Positions 54,169 through 63,502 of a DNA stretch of 64,000 nt are shown here, piece by piece. Location: the NCBI RefSeq assembly GCF_014211915.1, contig NZ_CP060039.1, forward strand, positions 310,001 through 374,000, written 5' to 3'. The notes below the pieces were generated by a model that saw only the letters and a program-made list of their open reading frames with translations, made no database searches and had not been told where the DNA came from. Position numbers and translations under genes: made by a program. How positions within the stretch are numbered: position 1 is the first letter of the stretch; every line of letters starts with the position of its first letter. This DNA comes from Burkholderia cenocepacia. GTDB lineage: Bacteria > Pseudomonadota > Gammaproteobacteria > Burkholderiales > Burkholderiaceae.

Positions 54169-54957
54169 TTAGCTCTTCATCTGCGTGACGGTCTGCAGCA
54201 TCTGGTCGGACGTCGTCACGGCCTTGCTGTTGATCTCGTAGGCACGCTGCGTCTGGATCATATTGACGAGTTCCTGCACGACGTTCACGTTCGACGCCTC
54301 GACGTAGCCCTGGTTGAGCACGCCCGCGCCGTTCAGCCCCGGCTGCGACACGTTCGGCGCGCCCGACGACGTCGTTTCCGCGAACAGGTTCTCGCCCTTC
54401 GCCTCGAGGCCGGTCGGGTTGATGAAGGTCGCGATCTGCAGCGAGCCGATCTGCACCGCGTTGCTCGAGCCCGGCTGCGTGACCGACACGACGCCATCCT
54501 TGCCGATCGTCAGCGACTGCGCGTTCTGCGGCACGGTGATCGCCGGCAGCACCTGGTAGCCGCTCGACGTGACGAGCTGGCCCTGCGCGTTGGTCTGGAA
54601 CGAGCCGTCGCGGGTGTACGCGTTGGTGCCGTCCGGCATCAGCACCTGGAAGAAGCCCGCGCCGTTGATCGCGACGTCCTTCGAGTTGCCGGTCTGCGTG
54701 AGGCCGCCCTGCGTGTACAGACGCTCGGTCGCGACCTGCTGCACGCCGGTGCCGAGCTGCAGGCCCGACGGCAGCTCGGTCTGCTGCGTCGAGTTCGCGC
54801 CGGGCTGGCGGATGGTCTGGTACAGCAGATCCTCGAACACCGCGCGCGACGCCTTGAAGCCGTTCGTGCTGGTGTTCGCGAGGTTGTTCGAAATCACGTC
54901 CATCTGCGCCTGCTGCGCATTCATGCCGGTGGCGGCGATGTAGAGCGAACGATTCAT
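54169..54957 (-). CDS. flgG: Flagellar distal rod protein
   Basis: A 262-residue rod protein. The N-terminal [28 protein letters not shown] and the C-terminal [37 protein letters not shown] coiled ends are the axial-protein motifs. It makes the distal rod through P- and L-rings. Part of the flgBCDEFGHIJ operon, with flgF 34 bp upstream. Confidence 0.97.
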   Translation of the reverse strand: MNRSLYIAATGMNAQQAQMDVISNNLANTSTNGFKASRAVFEDLLYQTIRQPGANSTQQTELPSGLQLGTGVQQVATERLYTQGGLTQTGNSKDVAINGAGFFQVLMPDGTNAYTRDGSFQTNAQGQLVTSSGYQVLPAITVPQNAQSLTIGKDGVVSVTQPGSSNAVQIGSLQIATFINPTGLEAKGENLFAETTSSGAPNVSQPGLNGAGVLNQGYVEASNVNVVQELVNMIQTQRAYEINSKAVTTSDQMLQTVTQMKS

Positions 54958-54991
54958 TTGTCGATTCTCCTGCGTAAGCTGGCGCGGGCGC

Positions 54992-55750
54992 TCAGCTGAA
55001 ATTGAGCAACTGGTTCGCCGTCTGCTCGTTCTGGTCGGCCGTCTGGATCAGCTTCGACTGCAGCTGGAATGCGCGCGCGTTGTCGATCATCGCGACCATC
55101 GCGGTCACCGGGTTCACGTTGCTGCCTTCGAGCGAATTCGGCGTGACGACCACGTTCGGGTCGACGTCGGCCGGATTGCCGTCGGCGGTGCGGAACAACC
55201 CGTCGTTGCCGCGCGTGAGCGTGGCCGCATCGGGATTGACGAGCTTCATCTGGTCGACGATCGCGACCGCGGTCGGCGGGTCGCCCGGCATCAGCGCGGA
55301 CACCGTGCCGTCCTTGCCGATCGTCACTTCCGCGTTCGGCGGCACCGAGATCGGGCCGCCGTTGCCGATCACCGGCAGGTTGCTCGCGTTGACGAGCTGA
55401 CCGTTCTCGTCGACGTGCAGGTTGCCGGCGCGCGTGTACGCCTCGCTGCCGTCGGCCGTCTGCACCGACAGCCAGCCCGGGCCCTGCACGGCGACGTCCA
55501 GCGGATTGCCGGTGCGCGTGATCGGACCCGGCGCGTAATCGGCGCCGGGCGTCGACGCGAGCACGTAGGTACGCGTCGTCGTCGGGTCGATGTTGCTGCC
55601 GTCGCCGAAATTCATCGGCACCGCGCGATACGTCGCGAGCTGCGCGCGAAAGCCGGTCGTCGACGCATTCGCGAGGTTGTTCGCGACGATCGCCTGCTGG
55701 TCGAGCGACTGCGACGCGCCCGTCATCGCCGTATAGATCAGTCGGTCCAT
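54992..55750 (-). CDS. flgF: Flagellar proximal rod protein
   Basis: A 252-residue rod protein: [37 protein letters not shown] and the C-terminal [40 protein letters not shown]. It is a close paralogue of FlgG, with an intact fold, in normal operon position. Confidence 0.96.
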   Translation of the reverse strand: MDRLIYTAMTGASQSLDQQAIVANNLANASTTGFRAQLATYRAVPMNFGDGSNIDPTTTRTYVLASTPGADYAPGPITRTGNPLDVAVQGPGWLSVQTADGSEAYTRAGNLHVDENGQLVNASNLPVIGNGGPISVPPNAEVTIGKDGTVSALMPGDPPTAVAIVDQMKLVNPDAATLTRGNDGLFRTADGNPADVDPNVVVTPNSLEGSNVNPVTAMVAMIDNARAFQLQSKLIQTADQNEQTANQLLNFS

Positions 55751-55769
55751 GGCTGCCGGTTATCCGCGC

Positions 55770-57011
55770 TTACAGGTTGATGAGCGTCTGGTCGACGGTC
55801 TGCTGCGTCTTGATCGTCTGCGCGTTCGCCTGGTAGTTGCGCTGCGCGGTGATCAGGTTGACGAGCTGCGACGTCAGGTCGACGTTCGAGTTCTCGAGCG
55901 CGCTGCCCTGCAGCGTGCCGTGGTTCGTGCTGCCCGGCGCCGACACCTGCGGCACGCCCGACGCGGCCGATTCCGCGTACTGGTTGCCGCCGAGGTTCAC
56001 CAGCCCGTTCGGGTTGTTGAAGTTCGCGAGCGCGATCTGGCCGAGCACGGCGGTCTGGCCGTTCGAGTAGTTGCCGGTCAGCTTGCCGTCGGTGCCGATC
56101 GAATAGGTGGTGAGCGTGCCGCTCGCGTAGCCGTCCTGCGCGAGGTTGTTCACGCCGTCCTTGCCGCCGTACTGCGTCGTGCCGGTCAGGTCGAGCGTGA
56201 GATTCTGCGGCGTCGCCGAGCCGTCGGTGTTCGGCACGGTGAACTGGAACTGGCCGAGCGACGCGGTCGGCGTGGCCGGCGTGCCGGTCGTCGTGCTCTT
56301 GATCGCGCCCGACGTATCGAACGTGATCGTGCCGAGATCGCTCGTCGCGCCGCCCTGCACGCCCGCGTACGCTTCCCACGTGCCGGCCGACGACTTCACG
56401 AAGTACATGTTGACCGCCTGCGAACCGCCGAGCGAGTCGTACACCTGGATCGACGTCGAGTAGTTGTACGTCGTGGTGTCGGTCGCGTTGAACGGCGTCT
56501 TGGTCGGCACCGTGTCCTGCGAGTTCAGGTTGAACTGGCCGGTGATCTTGGTCGTCGCGGTCGGCGCGATGTTGGTGGTCGGCGCCTGCAGCGGCACGGT
56601 CTGCGCGGTGTTGATCACGCCGTTCTTGTCGGCCATGTAACCCATCAGGTTCATGCCCTGCGCGTTGACGATGTAGCCGTTCTTGTCGCGCTGGAACGTG
56701 CCGTCGCGCGAGTACGTCGTCACGCCGTTGTTCGACATCTGGAAGAAGCCGTTGCCGTTGATCGCGACGTCGAGCGACGAGTTCGTCGTGTTGATCGTGC
56801 CCTGGCCGAACTGCTGCTGTACCGAGTTCAGCGTCGTGCCGATGCCGATCTGCGTGTTGACCGACGTCGCGACCGAGTTCGCGTACATGTCGGCGAACTG
56901 CGCGGTGCTCGACTTGAAGCCGACCGTGTTCGCGTTCGCGATGTTGTTGCCGATCACGTCGAGCGCGTTCGATGCGCCCGAGAGGCCGCTCAGACCCTGT
57001 TGATAACCCAT
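55770..57011 (-). CDS. flgE: Flagellar hook protein
   Basis: A 413-residue hook subunit: MGYQQGLSGLSGASNALDVIGNNIANANTVGFKSS at the start and ENSNVDLTSQLVNLITAQRNYQANAQTIKTQQTVDQTLINL at the end are the conserved axial parts; the middle is the variable exposed domain. Length is normal for a short hook protein. It lies between flgD and flgF. Confidence 0.97.
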   Translation of the reverse strand: MGYQQGLSGLSGASNALDVIGNNIANANTVGFKSSTAQFADMYANSVATSVNTQIGIGTTLNSVQQQFGQGTINTTNSSLDVAINGNGFFQMSNNGVTTYSRDGTFQRDKNGYIVNAQGMNLMGYMADKNGVINTAQTVPLQAPTTNIAPTATTKITGQFNLNSQDTVPTKTPFNATDTTTYNYSTSIQVYDSLGGSQAVNMYFVKSSAGTWEAYAGVQGGATSDLGTITFDTSGAIKSTTTGTPATPTASLGQFQFTVPNTDGSATPQNLTLDLTGTTQYGGKDGVNNLAQDGYASGTLTTYSIGTDGKLTGNYSNGQTAVLGQIALANFNNPNGLVNLGGNQYAESAASGVPQVSAPGSTNHGTLQGSALENSNVDLTSQLVNLITAQRNYQANAQTIKTQQTVDQTLINL

Positions 57012-57038
57012 TTCGTTCTCCGTTACGGGAAAGCTCGA

Positions 57039-57785
57039 TCAGTTGGTGGTGGTGTCGCCGGACGAGGACGACTTCGTGTTCGGGAAGATCGACGCAACCT
57101 GGGTGAGCCCCACCGTCGTGCCGTTCGACAGCACGAGCCCCGCGGTGCCGTCCGCCTGCTTGACCACGCTCTGCACCTGCGCGGCCGCGAGCGTCGTGGC
57201 CGCCTGCGGCGTGCCGGCGCTGTTGGTGTACGACGCGCTGACCGTATACGTGCCGTCCGGCAGCGCGTTGCCGGCCGCGTCGGTCGGGGTCCAGTTGAAC
57301 GGCACGGTGCCGGCCGACTGCGCGCCCGCGTTGATCGTGTTCACGACGGCGCCCGCCGAGTTCTTCACGGTGATCGTCAGGTTCGACACCGAGCTCGCGA
57401 GCGACACGCCGAACGGCGACGCCGCGCCGCTCTTCACCGCGACCGAGTTGCCCGGCGCGAGCACGTTCGTGCCGATCAGCAGCGCGGCCTGCGTCTGCTG
57501 GCCGGCCGCGAGCTGCGTCGACAGCGACGTGAGCGACGTGTTCAGTTGCGCGATGCCGCTCACCGTGTTGATCTGCGCGAGCTGCGACGTCATCTGCGAG
57601 CTGTCGACCGGGCTGGTCGGGTCCTGGTTCTGCAGCTGCGTGACGAGCAGCTTCAGGAACGTCGCCTGCAGGTCGCTCGCCGACGTGCCGTTGGTCGACG
57701 ACACGTTGTTGGTGTTCATCGTGTCGGTCGGCAGCGTCGACACGCTGGTGCCGTTGCTGCCGATCGTCGTGTTGGAGGAAGTCAT
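57039..57785 (-). CDS. flgD: Flagellar hook-capping protein
   Basis: A 248-residue hook cap. The N-terminal FLKLLVTQLQNQDPTSPVDSSQMTSQLAQINTVSGIAQLN motif is diagnostic, and the rest has FlgD Ig-like and tudor-like domains with NWTPTDAAGNALPDGTYTVSASY. It caps the growing hook and is later replaced by FlgK. Standard size. Confidence 0.96.
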   Translation of the reverse strand: MTSSNTTIGSNGTSVSTLPTDTMNTNNVSSTNGTSASDLQATFLKLLVTQLQNQDPTSPVDSSQMTSQLAQINTVSGIAQLNTSLTSLSTQLAAGQQTQAALLIGTNVLAPGNSVAVKSGAASPFGVSLASSVSNLTITVKNSAGAVVNTINAGAQSAGTVPFNWTPTDAAGNALPDGTYTVSASYTNSAGTPQAATTLAAAQVQSVVKQADGTAGLVLSNGTTVGLTQVASIFPNTKSSSSGDTTTN

Positions 57786-57844
57786 CCTGTTGGCCTTCTG
57801 TCGGAACTGTCGGTGTCGGGTCGGTCAGGTCGGCGGCGCGCGGC

Positions 57845-58270
57845 TTACGAGCCGATCGTCAGCGTCTTGAGCATCAGCGTCTTCGCGGTGTTCAGCGTCT
57901 CGACGTTGGCCTGGTACGAGCGCGATGCCGAGATCATGTTCACCATCTCCTGCACCGGATCGACGTTCGGCATCTGCACGTAGCCGTTCGCGTCGGCGGC
58001 CGGGTTCGCCGGGTCGTAGGTCGATTTCATCGGCGACGGGTCGTCCATCACCTTGGTCACGCGCACGCCGCCCACGCCCTGGCCGGACGCGGTGCGCGCG
58101 CCGCCCATCGGGTCGGTCGCGAACACGACCTGCTTGGCCTTGTACGGCTTGCCGTCGGGACCGGTCGCGCTGTCGGCGTTCGCGAGATTCGACGCGGTGA
58201 CGTTCAGGCGCTGCGATTGCGCGGACAGCGCCGAACCGGCGACGCCGAAGATGTTCATCAACGAAGGCAT
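57845..58270 (-). CDS. flgC: Flagellar proximal rod protein
   Basis: A 141-residue proximal rod protein: [50 protein letters not shown] and the C-terminal [39 protein letters not shown]. In operon between flgB and flgD. Confidence 0.97.
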   Translation of the reverse strand: MPSLMNIFGVAGSALSAQSQRLNVTASNLANADSATGPDGKPYKAKQVVFATDPMGGARTASGQGVGGVRVTKVMDDPSPMKSTYDPANPAADANGYVQMPNVDPVQEMVNMISASRSYQANVETLNTAKTLMLKTLTIGS

Positions 58271-58321
58271 GAGGGCTCCTTGTGTTCGAGTCCGGATTCG
58301 GAAGCGGCGCTTACGAGTTCG

Positions 58322-58810
58322 TTACGAGTTCGTCGTGATCGCGGCGATCATCGCCTTGATCTGCTGGGTCATCACGGTCATCCCGGTTTCGTAGTGCAGC
58401 GCGTTGTTCGCGAACTGCACGCGCTCGACGTCGAGATCGACCGTGTTGCCGTCGAGCGACGGCTGCAGCGGCATCCGGTATTGCGCGCGGCCGTAGTCGT
58501 CCGCCGGGCCGCCGGTCGGGATCAGCTTCGCGGTGCCGGCCATGTGGCCCGGCGCCGTCGACACCATCGACATGCCGCTCGTCACGCCGGCCGGCTGCGT
58601 CATCGGCAGTTGCGCGGCGTTGTTCGGCGCCAGGCCGCCGCTCGTCTGCTTCAGCGAGCGCGCGAGCGTCGACGCGAAATCGACGTCGCGGGCCTGGTAG
58701 CCGGGCGTGTCGGCGTTCGCGATGTTCGACGACAGCAGTTCCTGCCGGTAGGCGCGCACGTCGAGCGCCTGTCGGCCGAACGCGAATTCCGCATCGAGTT
58801 TGTCCAGCAT
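58322..58810 (-). CDS. flgB: Flagellar basal-body rod protein
   Basis: A 162-residue rod protein: MLDKLDAEFAFGRQALDVRAYRQELLSSNIANADTPGYQARDVDF. It has GGAGAG at the proper distance from ATG 58810; the open frame upstream of this is not conserved. It begins the long flgB-J operon, divergent from flgA. Slightly longer than the enteric protein. Confidence 0.96.
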   Translation of the reverse strand: MLDKLDAEFAFGRQALDVRAYRQELLSSNIANADTPGYQARDVDFASTLARSLKQTSGGLAPNNAAQLPMTQPAGVTSGMSMVSTAPGHMAGTAKLIPTGGPADDYGRAQYRMPLQPSLDGNTVDLDVERVQFANNALHYETGMTVMTQQIKAMIAAITTNS

Positions 58811-59014
58811 GTGTGCGTCTCTCCGTATGAAGCGCTGCACGCCCCTCGCGCCGGATGGCGACCCGAGAGGCTTTTTTCCATGACAGCGATGGTAGGCGCG
58901 GGACGCAACCGGCAATCGGACGAATAACGCGGCAAAGGCCCCCTCTATTCATCGTTTGCGCGACGCCCCGGCTCCCTAGAATGCGAAGCGGATCAACGGA
59001 TCGAGGACACGGCG

Positions 59015-60253
59015 ATGACGGGCGACGCACTTCGCGACAGGAACGGGCGGCTCACGCACGTCCGGCGCGCGTTCGCGCTCGCCGCGGCGCTGTGGATCGC
59101 CGCGCCTGCCGCCCATGCGGACGACGGGATGATCGTGATTCCGGGGCGCGGCGAGACGGCCGAAACCGCGCTCGCGCACGCCAATGCGGCGAGCGGCGGG
59201 CAGTTCGGCGGGAATGCGGGCGTCGCTTCGGCTTCGGGCGCGCAACGCGCGGCCGGCGCAGCGAGCGCGGCGACCGGCAGCAACTACGCGGCGCAACCGG
59301 CCAGCCAGATGGTCGTGACGAGCGTTCCGCCGCCGGCCGCTGCGCCGGCTCCCGCAACGATCCCCGTCTACGCAGCCGCCCGCGCGAACGCCGGGTACGG
59401 CGCGACGCCGCGCGCGGCCGACCCGGCCGCGATCGCGATGGTCGTCGCCGGCACCGCCGAGCCTGCATCGAATCTCGCGCGGCCGGCGCCGCAAGCGGCC
59501 GCAGCCGCCCGCCTGGCGGCGGCTCGTGCCGCATCAGCCGCAACGGCGCCGCGCACGGCGGCCGCTTCGGCCCGCCCGGCTCCGGCTACCGTCGCGGCCC
59601 AGCCCACGGCCCAACCCGCGACGCCGCCCGGCCAGCAAGACCCCGAAACGATCCGGCGCGCGGCGCTCGCGTTCCTGCAGCAGCAGATCGCCGGCCTGCC
59701 CGGCAAGACCACCGCGACGGTCACGACCGCCTTTCCGCGCGGGCTCGCCGCGTGCACGACGCTCGAACCGTTCCTGCCGACCGGCGCGCGCCTGTGGGGC
59801 CGCACGACGGTCGGCGTGCGCTGCGCGGGCGAGCGGCCGTGGACCGTCTACCTGCAGGCGAAGGTCGCCGTGCAGGCCACCTATTACGTCGCCGCGCGCC
59901 AGATCGCGCCCGGCGAGCCGCTCTCCGCGGCCGACCTGGTCGCGCGCGACGGCGACCTGACGGTCATGCCGCTCGCGGTGATCACCGATCCGGCGCAGGC
60001 GATCGGCGCGACCGCGCTCGCGCGCATCTCGGCCGGGCTGCCGCTGCGGCAGGACATGCTGAAGAGCGCGGCGTCGGTGTCGGCCGGCCAGACGGTACGG
60101 GTCGTCGCGGCCGGCCCCGGCTTCACGATTTCGGCCGAAGGCAGCGTGCTCGCGAATGCGGCGCCGGGCCAGTCGGTGCGGGTGCGGATGGCGGCCGGGC
60201 AGATCGTCACAGCGATCGTCAAGGACGCCGGCACCGTGGAAATTCCGCTGTAG
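59015..60253 (+). CDS. flgA: P-ring assembly chaperone FlgA with long Ala-rich N-terminal region
   Basis: A 412-residue periplasmic protein, against roughly 220-250 in many species. A signal peptide ends near PAAHA-DDG. Residues about 45-205 are an Ala/Pro-rich low-complexity region. The C-terminal 200 residues are FlgA proper, with the SAF domain (YVAARQIAPGEPLSAADLVARDGDLTVMP and SVRVRMAAGQIVTAIVKDAGTVEIPL). FlgA helps FlgI assemble the P-ring. Divergent from flgB; a weak -10 TAGAAT is at 58977-58982. Confidence 0.94.
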   Translation: MTGDALRDRNGRLTHVRRAFALAAALWIAAPAAHADDGMIVIPGRGETAETALAHANAASGGQFGGNAGVASASGAQRAAGAASAATGSNYAAQPASQMVVTSVPPPAAAPAPATIPVYAAARANAGYGATPRAADPAAIAMVVAGTAEPASNLARPAPQAAAAARLAAARAASAATAPRTAAASARPAPATVAAQPTAQPATPPGQQDPETIRRAALAFLQQQIAGLPGKTTATVTTAFPRGLAACTTLEPFLPTGARLWGRTTVGVRCAGERPWTVYLQAKVAVQATYYVAARQIAPGEPLSAADLVARDGDLTVMPLAVITDPAQAIGATALARISAGLPLRQDMLKSAASVSAGQTVRVVAAGPGFTISAEGSVLANAAPGQSVRVRMAAGQIVTAIVKDAGTVEIPL

Positions 60254-60315
60254 GGACGGATCTGCCGCAAGAATGTAAAGAATTGTTTATTCGGAGCATT
60301 TCGGGCTCGCGATGC

Positions 60316-60342
60316 TAAAGTTCGGGCCGACCCGGCCGTTAT
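60316..60342 (+). promoter_or_regulatory. Sigma-28 (FliA) promoter of flgM
   Basis: TAAAGTTC (60316-60323), exactly 11 bp, GCCGTTAT (60335-60342): 7 of 8 and 6 of 8 matches to the FliA consensus, 28 bp upstream of the flgM start. Confidence 0.8.
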
Positions 60343-60370
60343 CTGGGTCAAACCGTACAGGAAACCAATC

Positions 60371-60700
60371 GTGAAGATCGATTCCACTCCGAAACCGAGC
60401 CCCCTCGCGCCGACCGGCAACGGCGCGGCCCGTGCGCCGTCCGGCACGGCCCAGTCGTCCGCGCAGGCAGCCGATGCAGGATCGAGCGGCGGCGACACGA
60501 CCGTGAACCTGTCGGGTCTGTCCGGCCAGCTGCGTTCGGTAGCCGCGTCGGGCGACGCCGATATCGACACGGGCCTGGTCCAGTCGATCAAGGACGCACT
60601 GAACAACGGCACGCTGACGGTCGACGCGAACAAGATTGCCGACGGCGTATTGAACACCGCCCGCGAACTGCTGCAGCAGCAGCGCCCGCAGGGCAGCTAA
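60371..60700 (+). CDS. flgM: Anti-sigma-28 factor
   Basis: A 109-residue inhibitor of FliA: MKIDSTPKPSPLAPTGN at the start and DTGLVQSIKDALNNGTLTVDANKIADGVLNTARELL at the end, the FliA-binding helices. It is secreted through the finished hook, releasing sigma-28. It has its own sigma-28 promoter and precedes flgN. Confidence 0.95.
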   Translation: MKIDSTPKPSPLAPTGNGAARAPSGTAQSSAQAADAGSSGGDTTVNLSGLSGQLRSVAASGDADIDTGLVQSIKDALNNGTLTVDANKIADGVLNTARELLQQQRPQGS

Positions 60701-60776
60701 TCCCGGCCTCGTGGCCGGTTCACCCGGTTTGCCGGCGTGCGGCCATCCCGCGCACCGGCGTGACGAGCATGACGCG

Positions 60777-61217
60777 ATGAGAGAAGAGCTGCTGGCCACG
60801 GTCAACGACGAACACGCGACGGTCGAAGCGTTCGCGTCCCTGCTCGTCTACGAGGAAAAGGCGCTGACGACGGCCGAGCCGCTCGAGATGCTGCCCGGGA
60901 TCGTCGAGAAGAAAAGCGCACTGATCGACCGGCTCGCGCAGCTCGAACGCACGCGCGACACGCAGCTTTCCGCGCTCGGCTTTCCGGCCGGCAAGAAAGG
61001 CATGGACCAGGCGGCCGAGCGCGACGCGCGCCTCGCGAGCCGCTGGCAACTGCTGCAACAGGCCGCCGAACGCGCGCGCCAGGCCAACGCGAACAACGGG
61101 ATGCTGATCCGGATCCGGATGGACTACAACGAGCGCGCGCTCGCGGTGCTGCGCTCGGCGCCCGCGCCGGCCGGCGTGTACGGCCCCGACGGACGCGTGT
61201 CGGCACTCACGCGCTGA
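60777..61217 (+). CDS. flgN: Flagellar export chaperone for FlgK and FlgL
   Basis: A 146-residue mostly helical chaperone (MREELLATVNDEHATVEAFASLLVYEEKAL and NGMLIRIRMDYNERALAVLRSA) of the FlgN family, which keeps the hook-associated proteins FlgK and FlgL export-competent. The start at 60777 gives the expected length. It follows flgM after 76 bp and shares its promoter. The helical repeats are interrupted only by short polar linkers. Confidence 0.93.
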   Translation: MREELLATVNDEHATVEAFASLLVYEEKALTTAEPLEMLPGIVEKKSALIDRLAQLERTRDTQLSALGFPAGKKGMDQAAERDARLASRWQLLQQAAERARQANANNGMLIRIRMDYNERALAVLRSAPAPAGVYGPDGRVSALTR

Positions 61218-61275
61218 CCGGCTGACGGCGCGCCGCGCGGCCGACCGGCGGCCGCGTCGCTGCTTCCCTCCTTCG

Positions 61276-63126
61276 TTACAACAGCGGACACGCGGTGACC
61301 TGCGTGCCGCGTTCCACGCACAGCCGCTCGTAGTCGCGCAGGTACGCGCGCTCGGCGTCGTCCAGCAGATCCAGATCGATCAGGTCCCAGTCGTAGCCCA
61401 CCGTCACGATGTTCTCGAACGTCACGGTGCCGGGCTGCGCGTCGTCCGCCCGCACGATCACGATGTTCTCGATCCGCACGCCGCCCTTGCCCGGCAGGTA
61501 GATGCCCGGCTCGACCGAAATCACCGCATTCGGCACCAGCCCGTACGTCGCGCCCGGCGCGAACCGCACGCCACCCTCGTGCACGTGAATCCCGACGCCG
61601 TGCCCGGTGCCGTGGCCGAAATCGTGGCCATGGTCGCGGCACACCTGCCGCACCAGCGCATCGACGTCGCCGCCCGTCGCGGTGGCCGGAAAACGCGTGA
61701 CGAGCCCCTTGATGCAGGCCTTCAGCGCGACCGTGTAGATCTCGCGCTGCCACGGCTGCGCGACCGTGTCCGGCCGCGTGCGGCGCAGCACGACGCGCGT
61801 GCAGTCCGTCGCGAAGCCGGCTTCGTAGTACGCGCCGCTGTCGAGCAGCACGAGTTCGCCTTCGGTCAGCTCGACGTCGGCGCTCGCCGCCGTGTAATGC
61901 GCGAACGCGCTGTTCGCGCCGTTCGCCGCGATCGACGGAAACGACAGCGCGACCGCCGAACGTGCGCCGTACGCGTCGTTGATCCTGCGCGCAAGGTCGT
62001 ACTCGGTGTGGCGTACGCCCGGCTCGCCGGTCTTCGCCCAGCGCATCGTCTCGGCGATCGCCGCGCAGCTGCGCGCGAACGCGTCGCGGAACTGGCCGAG
62101 CACCGCCGGCGTCTTGCTCGCCCGCATCGCCTCGACCGGGTTGAAATCGGCATGCCGCGCGTGCGGCCACACCCGCTTCACCGCGTCGACGAGCGCGCAG
62201 TTCACCGATTCGAAGCCGTAGCACACGTGCTCGACGGCGAACTGCGCGAGGAAGCGCTCGAGCGCCGCGACGTCGCGCCGGATCACCTGCAGCGCCGGAT
62301 ACGAATCGAGCGCGACCTCGCAGCGGTCGCAGCCTTCCGGGAGGAACAGCGCCACCCGCCCGCCGACCGCGAACAGGAAGCCGAGGTGCGACGACGCATT
62401 CGGGATGTGATAGCCGCGGCTGTTCAGCAGATACGCGAGATCGTCCGACGCGCAGGTGAAGAACGCGGTCTTGCCGTCGGCCGCGCCGGTATGCGCGGCG
62501 AGCCGGCGGTTCAGCGCGTCGAGGTTCTGCACGACGCTCAGGCCGGTCATCGCTGCCGGGATCTCGAAGATCGGCCGCTCGACGTTCCAGCCCGGCAGCG
62601 CGATCGCCCGGTCGATCTCGCGCTCGGCGAGGCTCGTCCAGTCGAGCGACGCGGCCTGCGTCTGCTCGAACAGCCGGTTGCGCTGCGCGACGCTGATCCG
62701 CCGCGCGTCGTAGCCGACCCGCGCGAGCCGGCTCGCGTGCGCGAGCAGCCAGTCGGCCATCGCCTGCCAGATCGTCACGTTCATGCCGAGCTTCTCGACG
62801 CGCACGCGCGCCGGATCGCACTGCTCGTCGGCCTGGAAGTGATAACGGCCGTCGACGAACAGCACGAACGGCGGCAGATCGAGCGCCTGCGCGGTCGCCG
62901 CGCTCAGGAAGATCCCGCAGCCGGCCGAGCCGTCGAAGCCGGACACCGCGTAGCGCGGGTTGTTGCCGCGCGGCAGGTACTCGGTCACGTATTCGTCCTG
63001 CGACGTGATCAGCACCGCGTCGAGTCGCGCGGCATCGAGCAGGCGCGACAGGCCGGCCTGCGTGTCGGCGACGGACGCGTCGTACGGGGGAAGGCCGGAG
63101 AAGCTGTATTTCAGTCGATCGATCAT
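61276..63126 (-). CDS. Xaa-Pro aminopeptidase (M24B, long form)
   Basis: A 616-residue metallopeptidase of the long APP/XPNPEP1 type, with two N-terminal creatinase-like domains (1-310) and a C-terminal M24 catalytic domain. Metal ligands are in LLDSGAYYEAGFATDCTR (two Asp), GHGTGHGVG (His), ISVEPGIY (Glu) and VRIENIVIV (Glu). It removes N-terminal residues before Pro. ATG 63126 (MIDRLK) is preferred; 63144 would add six residues. Monocistronic. Confidence 0.92.
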   Translation of the reverse strand: MIDRLKYSFSGLPPYDASVADTQAGLSRLLDAARLDAVLITSQDEYVTEYLPRGNNPRYAVSGFDGSAGCGIFLSAATAQALDLPPFVLFVDGRYHFQADEQCDPARVRVEKLGMNVTIWQAMADWLLAHASRLARVGYDARRISVAQRNRLFEQTQAASLDWTSLAEREIDRAIALPGWNVERPIFEIPAAMTGLSVVQNLDALNRRLAAHTGAADGKTAFFTCASDDLAYLLNSRGYHIPNASSHLGFLFAVGGRVALFLPEGCDRCEVALDSYPALQVIRRDVAALERFLAQFAVEHVCYGFESVNCALVDAVKRVWPHARHADFNPVEAMRASKTPAVLGQFRDAFARSCAAIAETMRWAKTGEPGVRHTEYDLARRINDAYGARSAVALSFPSIAANGANSAFAHYTAASADVELTEGELVLLDSGAYYEAGFATDCTRVVLRRTRPDTVAQPWQREIYTVALKACIKGLVTRFPATATGGDVDALVRQVCRDHGHDFGHGTGHGVGIHVHEGGVRFAPGATYGLVPNAVISVEPGIYLPGKGGVRIENIVIVRADDAQPGTVTFENIVTVGYDWDLIDLDLLDDAERAYLRDYERLCVERGTQVTACPLL

Positions 63127-63502
63127 CGGATGCCCGTTATTCATTGTTGTCGGCGGCCGGCGGCGTGCCGCGGCATCGCGCGCCGGGCACGGCACGTCGT
63201 TGCGGCGCAGGTCACGCGCGGCACGACGCGCGGCCGGGCCGCGCCGCCGGCCGAGAGGCAGGCCTTCGGTAAAATTTTTGTCTCACTTAACTTTGTTTGA
63301 TGCGCGACAGAATCTAGAGCACGTCGAAATCGAGGTCAAGCCAAGATTTTCGTAGGACTAAAATCGGCGTGCCGCCTGCGGATTCCGGCACAACGCCGAT
63401 TCGCCCCGCGACGCTGCGCGGTACAATGCGCCGGCCTCGCCGCCCCGGGCGGCCGCACGGCCCCTTTGCCCGCGCCCCGACTCGTTGCCACGAAAGAGAT
63501 TC
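63127..63502. promoter_or_regulatory. Divergent AT-rich regulatory region
   Basis: 376 bp between the aminopeptidase and an XRE-cupin gene. The segment 63265-63370 is conspicuously AT-rich. It contains GATTTT-9 nt-AAAATC (63345-63365), overlapping a TAAAAT that could be a -10. A good -35 is not evident. No gene. Confidence 0.4.
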
